Assembly (NCBI GenBank): GCA_040401695.1 | Contig: JBBANY010000030.1 | Span: 1 to 26,830 of the forward strand | DNA from: F1-20-MAGs119 sp040401695 | Lineage (GTDB): Bacteria > Actinomycetota > Acidimicrobiia > Acidimicrobiales > Ilumatobacteraceae | Direction of reading: 5' to 3' | Length of the DNA stretch: 26,830 bases | Part shown: piece by piece, positions 1 through 5,661 of the stretch | Position numbering within the stretch: the first letter of the stretch is position 1 | How the letters are laid out: every line of letters starts with the position of its first letter | The notes under the pieces: model-generated | What the model was told of the DNA's origin: nothing | Database searches by the model: none | Seen by the model: the letters and a program-made list of their open reading frames with translations, nothing else | Program-made: the position numbers and the translations under genes

Positions 1-299
1 ATGTCGTCGTCATCGCCGTCGTAGACGATCGTGACGGTGCAGCCAATCGACACCTGGCCTTCGACGCCGGCGGCGACGATCTCGTGGTCTTCGAGGATGG
101 CCTCGAGCGTGCGGATGCGGGCTTCCATGTGGCCCTGCTCGTCTTTGGCGGCGTGATAGTCGCCGTTCTCCGAGAGATCGCCCATTTCGCGTGCCCGCTC
201 GATCTTCTCGGCGACCTGGATGCGGCCGCGCGTGGTGAGGTCGTCGAATTCGGCCTTCAAACGGTCGTAGGCGACCTGCGTGAGTTGATGGCGTGCCAT
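1..299 (-). CDS. greA: Transcription elongation factor GreA (partial, C-terminus off the window)
   Basis: GreA binds the secondary channel of RNA polymerase and stimulates cleavage of backtracked transcripts. The 99 visible codons begin MARHQLTQVAYDRLKAEFDD and contain the family's N-terminal coiled-coil pattern, including ARELGDLSENGDYHAAKDEQ, whose acidic residues reach the polymerase active site. The coiled coil runs into the segment IGCTVTIVYDGDDDD, where the C-terminal FKBP-like domain begins. The rest lies left of base 1. The ATG at 297-299 was chosen because it gives the normal GreA N-terminus and has a TAGCCT box nine bases upstream. It diverges from leuB with 45 bases between start codons, and no ribosome binding site is visible, so the transcript is probably leaderless. 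Identification is secure; only the full length is unknown. Confidence 0.93.
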   Translation of the reverse strand, partial: MARHQLTQVAYDRLKAEFDDLTTRGRIQVAEKIERAREMGDLSENGDYHAAKDEQGHMEARIRTLEAILEDHEIVAAGVEGQVSIGCTVTIVYDGDDDD

Positions 300-308
300 A
301 CGTGAAAA

Positions 309-314
309 AGGCTA
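309..314 (-). promoter_or_regulatory. -10 element of greA (TAGCCT, leaderless)
   Basis: On the minus strand TAGCCT lies nine bases before the greA ATG. At the usual 6-8 base distance from -10 to transcription start, the transcript would begin at or next to the A of the ATG. There is no Shine-Dalgarno sequence in between. The same hexamer serves leuB on the other strand. Confidence 0.6.
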
Positions 315-330
315 CCGACGGGCCTGCCGT

Positions 331-336
331 TAGCCT
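331..336 (+). promoter_or_regulatory. -10 element of leuB (TAGCCT, leaderless)
   Basis: TAGCCT lies eight bases before the leuB ATG at 345, with no ribosome binding site between them. It is identical to the greA box on the opposite strand, and the two hexamers are 16 bases apart. Confidence 0.6.
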
Positions 337-344
337 GCCTGCCC

Positions 345-1340
345 ATGGCACATCGCATTGCAGTCATTGGTGGCGACGGAATCGGACCCGAAGTCACGAC
401 CGAAGCCCTCAAGGTCATCCGGGCAGCTGGAGTCGACATTTCGACCACGGACTTCGACCTCGGCGGGGCTCGTTACCTGCGTGACGGCGAGATCCTCTCG
501 GATTCGACCCTCGACCAGTTGCGCGACTACGACGCGATTCTCCTCGGTGCGGTCGGCACGCCGGATGTGCCGCCCGGAGTCATCGAGCGCGGGCTTCTGT
601 TGAAGATGCGATTCGAGCTCGACCTCTACGTCAACCAGCGACCCTTCGTGGGCACGGCACCCGGTCACACGAAGCCGCACGACTTCATCGTCATCCGTGA
701 AAACACCGAGGGCCCGTACGTGGGTGAAGGCGGTGTCCTGCGCAAGGGCACGCCGAATGAAGTGGCGACACAGGGCAGCGTGAACACGCGCATGGGTGTC
801 GAGCGCTGCATTCGCTACGCCTTCGAACTGGCCGCGAAGCGTGAGCGCAAGCACGTGACTCTGGTTCACAAGACGAACGTGCTCACTTTCGCGGGTGATC
901 TGTGGCAGCGCACGTTCGACATCGTCGCCAAGGAGTTCCCGAACGTCGGAACGGCGTACAACCACGTCGATGCCGCGTGCATTTATTTCGTCCAGGACCC
1001 GCATCGCTACGACGTCATCGTCACCGACAATCTTTTCGGCGACATTCTCACCGATCTGGGCGGTGCGGTGAGCGGCGGTATCGGTCTTGCGTCGTCGGCG
1101 AACCTGAACCCGGCCCGCACCGGACCGTCGATGTTCGAACCCGTGCATGGTTCCGCCCCCGATATCGTCGGTACGGGCAAGGCAAACCCCACGGCGGCGA
1201 TTCTCTCGGCCGCGCTGATGCTCGATTTTCTGGGTGAAAATGCCGCGGCCGAGCGTGTTCGTGCCGCCTGCGCCGAGCCCGCTGCCGGTTCGACCGTCGA
1301 AATCGCAAACACAATCGTCGCCCGTCTGGGCGCGAAGTAA
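345..1340 (+). CDS. leuB: 3-isopropylmalate dehydrogenase
   Basis: LeuB oxidatively decarboxylates 3-isopropylmalate to 2-oxoisocaproate with NAD+ in the leucine pathway; it is cytoplasmic. The 331-residue protein shows the isocitrate/isopropylmalate dehydrogenase signatures: GDGIGPEV at the N-terminus, RENTEGPYVGEGG, LVHKTNVL, the metal-binding segment TDNLFGDILTDLGGA, and FEPVHGSAPDIVGTGKANPT near the C-terminus. Wording such as RGLLLKMRFELD and GTPNEVATQGSVNT matches the shorter actinobacterial LeuB group rather than enteric LeuB. Homoisocitrate or tartrate dehydrogenases belong to the same superfamily, but the sequence pattern and the ilvE gene 29 bases downstream favour LeuB. The ATG at 345 is the first start giving a family-like N-terminus and has a -10 box eight bases upstream. 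Confidence 0.93.
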   Translation: MAHRIAVIGGDGIGPEVTTEALKVIRAAGVDISTTDFDLGGARYLRDGEILSDSTLDQLRDYDAILLGAVGTPDVPPGVIERGLLLKMRFELDLYVNQRPFVGTAPGHTKPHDFIVIRENTEGPYVGEGGVLRKGTPNEVATQGSVNTRMGVERCIRYAFELAAKRERKHVTLVHKTNVLTFAGDLWQRTFDIVAKEFPNVGTAYNHVDAACIYFVQDPHRYDVIVTDNLFGDILTDLGGAVSGGIGLASSANLNPARTGPSMFEPVHGSAPDIVGTGKANPTAAILSAALMLDFLGENAAAERVRAACAEPAAGSTVEIANTIVARLGAK

Positions 1341-1369
1341 TCTGCGAAAGTCCCGAAAGGAAACTCCGA

Positions 1370-2290
1370 ATGCCCACTCTCGTTCCGACTCCGAAAATCT
1401 GGATGAATGGCAAGCTCGTCAATTGGGACGACGCCAAGGTTCACGTCCTCACCCACACGTTGCACTACGGCACGGGAGTGTTCGAAGGCATCCGCGCGTA
1501 TGAAACCGCCGAGGGCCCGGCGGTGTTCCGTTTGACGGAACACATCGAGCGTTTGTTCCGCAGCGCGAAGATTCTCGGTATGGAGATTCCGTACAGCGTG
1601 CAGCAGATCGTCGACGCGACGAAGGAAACGGTCGCATCAACCGGTCTGCCCGGCTGTTACATCCGCCCGATCGCGTACTACGGCTACGGTGAAATGGGGC
1701 TGAACACCCTGCCCTGCAGCGTCGACGTCGCGATTGCATGCTGGCCGTGGGGTGCGTATCTCGGTGACGACGCCATGACCAAGGGCGTGCGGATGAAGAT
1801 TTCCTCCTGGAAGCGCCTCGACCACAACATGCTGCCGCCTGCGGCGAAGACGGTCGCGAACTACGCGAACTCCTCACTTGCGAAGGTGGAGGCGTTGAAG
1901 GCCGGTTACGACGAGGCGATTCTTCTCAACAACGAAGGCCTCGTGAGCGAATGCACCGGGGAGAACCTGTTCGTGGTGCGCAACGGATCGATCATCACGC
2001 CGCCGCTGTCGGCCGGTGCGCTCGAGGGCATCACGCAGGCAAGCGTCATCTCGATCCTCGAAGACCTCGGGCACAAGGTCGAGAAGGGCAACATTGCGCG
2101 TTCCGACCTGTACATCGCCGACGAAATCTTCTGCGTCGGAACGGCCGCGGAAGTGAGCGCGATCAACTCGGTCGACGACCGCCAGATTCCGTGCCCCGGT
2201 CCGATCACCAAGCAGGTGGCCGACAACTACGGGAAGGCTGTGCGCGGCCAGGTCGCCAAGTACAAGCACTGGTGCGAGCTCGCGAAATAG
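1370..2290 (+). CDS. ilvE: Branched-chain amino acid aminotransferase (fold type IV)
   Basis: IlvE transfers the amino group between glutamate and the 2-oxo acids of Leu, Ile and Val, using PLP. The 306-residue protein has the class IV aminotransferase layout: LHYGTGVFEGIRAY near residues 31-44, the PLP lysine at about Lys160 in PPAAKTVANY, then EAILLNNEGLVSECTGENLF (about 182-201) and ADEIFCVGTAAEVSAI close to the C-terminus. These match group I BCATs. A D-amino-acid or 4-amino-4-deoxychorismate lyase assignment is less likely because the EGIRAY and SECTGENLF motifs are BCAT-type. A ribosome binding site (AAAGGAAA) precedes the ATG, unlike leuB, so the gene is probably the second cistron of a leuB-ilvE operon with a 29-base gap. 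Confidence 0.95.
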   Translation: MPTLVPTPKIWMNGKLVNWDDAKVHVLTHTLHYGTGVFEGIRAYETAEGPAVFRLTEHIERLFRSAKILGMEIPYSVQQIVDATKETVASTGLPGCYIRPIAYYGYGEMGLNTLPCSVDVAIACWPWGAYLGDDAMTKGVRMKISSWKRLDHNMLPPAAKTVANYANSSLAKVEALKAGYDEAILLNNEGLVSECTGENLFVVRNGSIITPPLSAGALEGITQASVISILEDLGHKVEKGNIARSDLYIADEIFCVGTAAEVSAINSVDDRQIPCPGPITKQVADNYGKAVRGQVAKYKHWCELAK

Positions 2291-2291
2291 A

Positions 2292-2306
2292 CCCGTTCGG
2301 GCCTTT
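2292..2306 (+). terminator. Weak terminator-like hairpin after ilvE
   Basis: CCCG and CGGG arms separated by only two bases are followed by CCTTTT, directly after the ilvE stop codon. The stem is short and its loop must open to form, so this is a weak candidate for ending the leuB-ilvE transcript. Confidence 0.25.
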
Positions 2307-2334
2307 TGTGCGCCTCGTGTGACAATCCCCAGAT

Positions 2335-2343
2335 TTATCCACA
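2335..2343 (+). other. Perfect DnaA-box sequence (TTATCCACA)
   Basis: The nonamer equals the classical DnaA box consensus. A second, one-mismatch sequence (ATGTCCACA against TTGTCCACA) overlaps the leader peptide start at 2438-2446. There is no AT-rich unwinding region or box cluster here, so this is not an origin. It may be chance or a site where DnaA touches the regulation of this promoter region. Confidence 0.3.
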
Positions 2344-2359
2344 GAGGGCGTCAACACCC

Positions 2360-2386
2360 TTGACATCCCTGCAAATGCTGGAAAAT
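2360..2386 (+). promoter_or_regulatory. Candidate promoter of the cimA leader transcript
   Basis: A perfect TTGACA (2360-2365) is followed, after 15 bases, by GAAAAT (2381-2386), which matches four of six positions of the -10 consensus. The spacing is shorter than the usual 17, so the -10 assignment is uncertain. If used, transcription would start near 2393, giving about 45 bases before the leader peptide and 200 before cimA. Confidence 0.4.
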
Positions 2387-2400
2387 CACGACCCCCATTG

Positions 2401-2418
2401 ACGAAACGCGGGTTTCGT
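2401..2418. repeat. 7-base perfect inverted repeat (possible operator)
   Basis: ACGAAAC and GTTTCGT are exact reverse complements separated by GCGG. They lie between the candidate promoter and the leader peptide start. The arrangement could be an operator for a dimeric regulator or a short RNA hairpin at the 5' end of the leader transcript. Confidence 0.4.
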
Positions 2419-2437
2419 GGGCAGACTACAGACCGTG

Positions 2438-2509
2438 ATGTCCACAGCCCGCCCCGTTTCGACCCTCGGGTCGCGCCGCGCCGCTGCTGCCATCATCATT
2501 ATTCCGTAG
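2438..2509 (+). CDS. Isoleucine-rich leader peptide of the cimA attenuator
   Basis: This 23-codon reading frame starts ATG TCC ACA and ends GCC GCT GCT GCC ATC ATC ATT ATT CCG TAG, that is Ala-Ala-Ala-Ala-Ile-Ile-Ile-Ile-Pro-stop. Four consecutive Ile codons just before the stop are the hallmark of an amino acid attenuation leader, as in the enteric ilv leader with its Ile/Val/Leu runs. A hairpin overlaps the stop codon and an intrinsic terminator follows 26 bases later. Downstream lies cimA, a committed enzyme for isoleucine. The expected logic is that scarce charged tRNA-Ile stalls the ribosome on the Ile codons and prevents termination. No convincing ribosome binding site precedes the ATG; a GTG at 2435 is an equally possible start. 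Function is inferred from codon content and position. Confidence 0.75.
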   Translation: MSTARPVSTLGSRRAAAAIIIIP

Positions 2510-2530
2510 CGCGCGGGCCACCCCGTGCGC
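2509..2530 (+). promoter_or_regulatory. Leader hairpin overlapping the leader-peptide stop codon
   Basis: GCGCGCGGG (2509-2517) pairs with CCCGTGCGC (2522-2530) through nine base pairs including one G-U wobble, around a CCAC loop. Its 5' arm can alternatively pair with CCGCGC-type segments inside the leader coding sequence (about 2473-2485), which a translating or stalled ribosome would cover. This makes it a candidate switching or pause hairpin. The exact antiterminator partner could not be resolved by eye. Confidence 0.5.
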
Positions 2531-2534
2531 AGAC

Positions 2535-2562
2535 AGCCGCCCACCGGGCGGCTTTTGTTTTT
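2535..2562 (+). terminator. Intrinsic terminator of the cimA attenuator
   Basis: AGCCGCCC (2535-2542) pairs perfectly with GGGCGGCT (2546-2553) around an ACC loop, followed by TTTGTTTTT. It lies after the Ile leader peptide and 31 bases before the cimA start, so termination here would stop cimA expression. Runs of T like this are rare in the surrounding GC-rich sequence. Confidence 0.8.
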
Positions 2563-2592
2563 CCCGCAAGACCCCAAGAAAGAGACGAAGAG

Positions 2593-4182
2593 ATGAGCAC
2601 CAAGAGCAACCAAGCCGCGGACAATTTCGTTGAAGTCTTCGACACCACGCTGCGCGACGGCATGCAGGTCGAAGGCGTGTCGGCGACCGTCGAGGACAAG
2701 TTGCGTATCGCCGAGCAGCTCGACTTTCTCGGGGTTCACTTCATCGAGGGCGGTTGGCCGGGAGCCAACCCGAAGGACATCGAGTTCTTCACCCGTGCCC
2801 GCAAAGAACTGAAGCTGAGCAATTCGACGTTGGTCGCTTTCGGCTCGACACGCCGCCCCAAGGGCAAAGTCGACGACGACGTCACGTTGCGCAATCTCAT
2901 CGAGGCCGAGACGGCGGCCGTGTGCATCGTGGCAAAGTGCTGGGACTACCACGTCGAGCATGCGCTGCAGACGACGCTCGACGAGGGTGTTGCGATGGTC
3001 GCCGACTCCGTCGAGTTCCTGAAGGGGAACGGCCGTCGCGTGCTCGTCGACATGGAGCACTTCTTCGACGGCTACAAGCGGAACCCCGAATTTTCGCTGC
3101 GGGTGCTCGAGGCCGCCGTCATGAAGGGGGCGACCCACCTCGTTCTGTGCGACACGAACGGAGGGTCGTTGCCCCATGAAGTAGGCGACATCGTGGCCGC
3201 GGTGCGCAAGCACATCGGTGGTGACGCGACGCTCGGTATCCATTGCCACGACGACACCGGCTGTGCGGTTGCGAACTCGATCGCCGCGGTCGCGGCCGGC
3301 GTGCGCCACGTGCAGGGAACGTTGAACGGTCTGGGCGAGCGGACGGGCAATGCGAACCTCACCACGATCATTCCGAACCTGCAGCTGAAGATGGGTTACC
3401 GCTGTCTCCCCGACGAGAACATGCCGCGCCTCACGCCTGTCAGCCATCACGTGGCCGAGGTTCTCAACCGGCCGATGAATCCGCAGGCGCCGTACGTCGG
3501 GTCGTCGGCGTTTGCCCACAAGGCCGGCCTCCACGTGTCGGCGATCGCGCGTGCGAAGGATGCCTACGAGCACGTCGACCCCGAGCTGGTCGGCAACGGC
3601 ACGCGTTTCGTGGTGTCGGAAATGGCCGGACGCGCCACGATTCAGATGAAGGCCGATGAGATCGGTCTTGCGATGGACGGACCCGCAGTGAACCAGGTCA
3701 TCGACGACCTGAAGCGTCTCGAACACGAGGGCTACCACTTCGAAGCAGCCGATGCGTCGCTCGAATTGCTGATGCGCCGTGCAGCCGGTTGGGAGTCGCC
3801 GTTCTTCACGGTCGAGTCGATGCGTGTCATCACCGACGAGGCTGCCGACGGTACCTTCACGACCGAAGCCACCGTGAAGGTGTGGGTGAACGAAGAGCGC
3901 TTCGTGCACACTGCCGAGGGCAACGGTCCGGTCAACGCGATCGACTCGGCGCTGCGTGCGGCGCTCGTCCCGCGCTTCCCACAACTCGCCAAGATCCACC
4001 TCACCGACTACAAGGTGCGCATCCTCGACGGCGCAACGGCCACGGGTGCGGTGACGCGTGTCCTCATCGACGCGACGAACGGGGAACGTTCATGGACGAC
4101 GATCGGCGTGTCGCCGAACATCATCCAGGCGTCGTGGCAGGCACTCGAGGAGTCGCTCGTATACGGCTTGCTTCACGCCTGA
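2593..4182 (+). CDS. cimA: (R)-citramalate synthase (2-isopropylmalate synthase/homocitrate synthase family)
   Basis: CimA condenses pyruvate and acetyl-CoA to (R)-citramalate, the first step of the threonine-independent route to 2-oxobutyrate and isoleucine. The 529-residue protein begins the HMGL-like TIM barrel with DTTLRDGMQVEG (about residues 17-28), followed by EGGWPGANPKD, which marks the citramalate synthase branch rather than LeuA. The metal-binding HCHDD is at about 217-221 and NGLGERTGNANL at 245-256. The C-terminal 130 residues are the LeuA-type allosteric dimerisation domain, where isoleucine feedback would act. The ATG at 2593 was chosen over an open frame reaching back to 2398 because the extension would translate through the leader and terminator, and because AGAAAGAGACGAAGAG supplies a purine-rich binding site. 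Regulation by the upstream Ile leader agrees with the proposed enzyme. Confidence 0.92.
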   Translation: MSTKSNQAADNFVEVFDTTLRDGMQVEGVSATVEDKLRIAEQLDFLGVHFIEGGWPGANPKDIEFFTRARKELKLSNSTLVAFGSTRRPKGKVDDDVTLRNLIEAETAAVCIVAKCWDYHVEHALQTTLDEGVAMVADSVEFLKGNGRRVLVDMEHFFDGYKRNPEFSLRVLEAAVMKGATHLVLCDTNGGSLPHEVGDIVAAVRKHIGGDATLGIHCHDDTGCAVANSIAAVAAGVRHVQGTLNGLGERTGNANLTTIIPNLQLKMGYRCLPDENMPRLTPVSHHVAEVLNRPMNPQAPYVGSSAFAHKAGLHVSAIARAKDAYEHVDPELVGNGTRFVVSEMAGRATIQMKADEIGLAMDGPAVNQVIDDLKRLEHEGYHFEAADASLELLMRRAAGWESPFFTVESMRVITDEAADGTFTTEATVKVWVNEERFVHTAEGNGPVNAIDSALRAALVPRFPQLAKIHLTDYKVRILDGATATGAVTRVLIDATNGERSWTTIGVSPNIIQASWQALEESLVYGLLHA

Positions 4183-4186
4183 CGAC

Positions 4187-4192
4187 TACTCT
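4187..4192 (+). promoter_or_regulatory. -10 element of the hypothetical gene at 4200 (TACTCT)
   Basis: TACTCT lies seven bases before the ATG and just after the cimA stop, with no ribosome binding site between. It would allow an independent leaderless transcript besides read-through from cimA. Confidence 0.45.
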
Positions 4193-4199
4193 CGTCGGT

Positions 4200-4724
4200 A
4201 TGGCCGCACCGCGCTACGCCCCCGAGTTCACAGCCGGACAGACTCCCGCCTACGAGTCACCCCAGTACGTCCCCGGCTCGTGGCAGCCCGGTCGCAAGGG
4301 TGAAATCGACGGGCGTCAGCCCGCCGGTAAGCGTCTCGGCTACCAGGGCCCCGACCAGGGGTTCGTGTTGAAGATCGCTGCGGCTTTGCGCGGTGAGATT
4401 CGTGTGCAGGCAGGCGAGAGCATCGACGACGCAATCCGCGGAAGCATCAACATCGCCCTGCGTCGTGCGTCGTTGTACGGCCGCGCACCCGTGGTGCACG
4501 ATCTGCGTCTTGCGCTCACCATCTGGGGTTGGCTCGACCCGAACCCGCCCGCCGACCTTCTCGCGGCGCGCAAGGCGTTGTTCGCCGGTGTGTCGCACGT
4601 GACGGCCCACTACGGCGAGGGGCGTCACATCGCCGACCTCGTTCCCGAGGCGACGTTGCGCATGATCCCCGAGTCGGCGCGCAACGCGATGCCGGGCTCG
4701 TGGCGCGCCCTCACCGGCTCCTGA
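4200..4724 (+). CDS. Conserved-looking hypothetical protein, 174 aa
   Basis: I do not recognise a family. The protein begins MAAPRYAPEF and has a polar, Pro- and Gly-rich first 50 residues (QYVPGSWQPGRKGEIDGR). A more regular, probably helical part follows, with FVLKIAAALRGEIRV, SIDDAIRGSINIALRRASLYG and LRLALTIWGWLDPNPPADLL. The C-terminus contains HVTAHYGEGRHIADLVP and PESARNAMPGSW. There is no signal peptide or membrane segment, and the composition looks like a soluble protein. It starts 17 bases after cimA in the same direction, and its stop codon overlaps the left inverted repeat of the exporter cassette. The frame is supported by codon bias (G/C in third positions) throughout. A job linked to branched-chain amino acid synthesis is only a guess from position. 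Confidence 0.75.
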   Translation: MAAPRYAPEFTAGQTPAYESPQYVPGSWQPGRKGEIDGRQPAGKRLGYQGPDQGFVLKIAAALRGEIRVQAGESIDDAIRGSINIALRRASLYGRAPVVHDLRLALTIWGWLDPNPPADLLAARKALFAGVSHVTAHYGEGRHIADLVPEATLRMIPESARNAMPGSWRALTGS

Positions 4725-4774
4725 GGGTTCTCGGTGTGAAAAGACTCGGTTTTTGCTACACGCTGAACCGAGAA
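4723..4774 (+). repeat. Left terminal inverted repeat flanking the exporter gene
   Basis: These 52 bases match the reverse complement of 5609-5660 at 43 positions. The outer 18 bases (GAGGGTTCTCGGTGTGAA) and a following GACTCGG are identical. Within the repeat, TTCTCGGT (4728-4735) is the reverse complement of ACCGAGAA (4767-4774), so each end can also fold on itself. The first two bases are part of the stop codon of the upstream gene. Confidence 0.85.
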
Positions 4775-4781
4775 TCGGGAT

Positions 4782-5642
4782 TCAACGTTCCTGTACTGCG
4801 ATACCGCTGATGATCAGTGCGCCGCCAACGAAGTCCCACCCACTCGGGGTTTGGTCGAAGACGACATAGCCGAAGACGCTCGCCACGATCGGCAGCATCG
4901 CGAGCAACACCGAGTAGTGGCGGACCGTCACTTTGCGCAGAATCCGTTGGTCGATCCCGTAACTCGTGACGCTCGACAATGTGCCGACGAGCAGGCCGAG
5001 TGGAACGAGCCACAGATGCGAAGCAACCGCATCGGCATCGGCAAGGCCGAAGGGAATCGTGAAGATCGTCCCGAAGACGAACGCCATCGCGAGCCCGTCG
5101 ATACCTGAGTGTCCGCGGGCGACTTTCGAACCCGAGACGATGTGAACGGCCCACGATGCGGCGGCGAGCAGGATGAAGAGAACCCCCAACGGTTCGTCGC
5201 CGATTTCCACGCCGCTGAGAATTGCAACACCAGCAACCGCGAGCACGAGTGCCGCAGCATTGCGCCGAGAGCGGGTGAGTATCGCCGCAACGGTGATGGG
5301 CCCGATGAACTCGATCGCCACGCCCTTGCCGAGGGGGAGTCGGTCGATCGCAAGATAGAAAAAAGTGCTTGTCAGGCCGGTTGACAAACCGAAGATCGCG
5401 GCCGAGCGCAAAGAATCGCGTGACCACTCGCGTTGCCGCATCTTGCGCGGTCCTGCGATGCAGACCGCCACGACCATCGCGCCGAACATGCGCAGCCAGG
5501 CGAGCGTCGCGGGATTGGTCGTGTCGAACTGAGCCTTGGCGATCGCGTTGCCGGAGTTCAGCGCAACGGCAGACAGGAGAAAGAGAAGCTCCGGCTCGAA
5601 GGATCGGTTTCTCGGTGCGTCTTGTTGCGAAATCCGAGTCAA
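4782..5642 (-). CDS. RhtA-like DMT/EamA family transporter (probable amino acid exporter)
   Basis: This is a 286-residue polytopic membrane protein of the drug/metabolite transporter superfamily, most like the threonine/homoserine exporter RhtA. Diagnostic stretches are NSGNAIAKAQF, TLAWLRMFGA, TSTFFYLAIDRLPLGKGVAIEFIGPI and the second-half repeat AASWAVHIVSGSKVARGH, giving about ten hydrophobic helices in two EamA halves. The substrate is inferred only. The frame opens with a TTG at 5640-5642. No ATG or GTG exists before the first helix, so roughly the first eleven residues are encoded inside the right inverted repeat. No TANNNT box or good ribosome binding site is visible, unlike most neighbours. 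The gene is alone between two inverted repeats, which suggests a mobile or invertible unit. Confidence 0.85.
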   Translation of the reverse strand: MTRISQQDAPRNRSFEPELLFLLSAVALNSGNAIAKAQFDTTNPATLAWLRMFGAMVVAVCIAGPRKMRQREWSRDSLRSAAIFGLSTGLTSTFFYLAIDRLPLGKGVAIEFIGPITVAAILTRSRRNAAALVLAVAGVAILSGVEIGDEPLGVLFILLAAASWAVHIVSGSKVARGHSGIDGLAMAFVFGTIFTIPFGLADADAVASHLWLVPLGLLVGTLSSVTSYGIDQRILRKVTVRHYSVLLAMLPIVASVFGYVVFDQTPSGWDFVGGALIISGIAVQER

Positions 5643-5660
5643 TTCACACCGAGAACCCTC
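5609..5660 (-). repeat. Right terminal inverted repeat flanking the exporter gene
   Basis: This is the partner of 4723-4774 (43 of 52 identical in inverted orientation). It spans the 5' end of the exporter coding sequence and ends two bases before the stop codon of the aldolase gene. It carries the same internal TTCTCGGT/ACCGAGAA complementarity. No direct target-site duplication is obvious outside the two repeats. Confidence 0.85.
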
Positions 5661-5661
5661 G

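Noticed and set aside
10..351. Minus-strand frame overlapping greA and leuB upstream region
   Set aside because: It is the +1 shadow of greA, very Arg/Pro-rich, and crosses the divergent promoter region.
2291..2437. Replication origin because of a perfect DnaA box
   Set aside because: There is one perfect box and one near match, no box cluster, no AT-rich stretch, and none of the usual origin neighbours (dnaA, dnaN, rpmH).
2398..2592. Upstream extension of the cimA frame to 2398
   Set aside because: The added 65 residues would be read through the Ile leader and the terminator, and CimA homologues begin at the DTTLRDG region as in the ATG 2593 model.
2386..3999. A 537-codon open frame on the minus strand opposite cimA
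   Set aside because: It mirrors the cimA coding sequence and shows no domain or start signal of its own.
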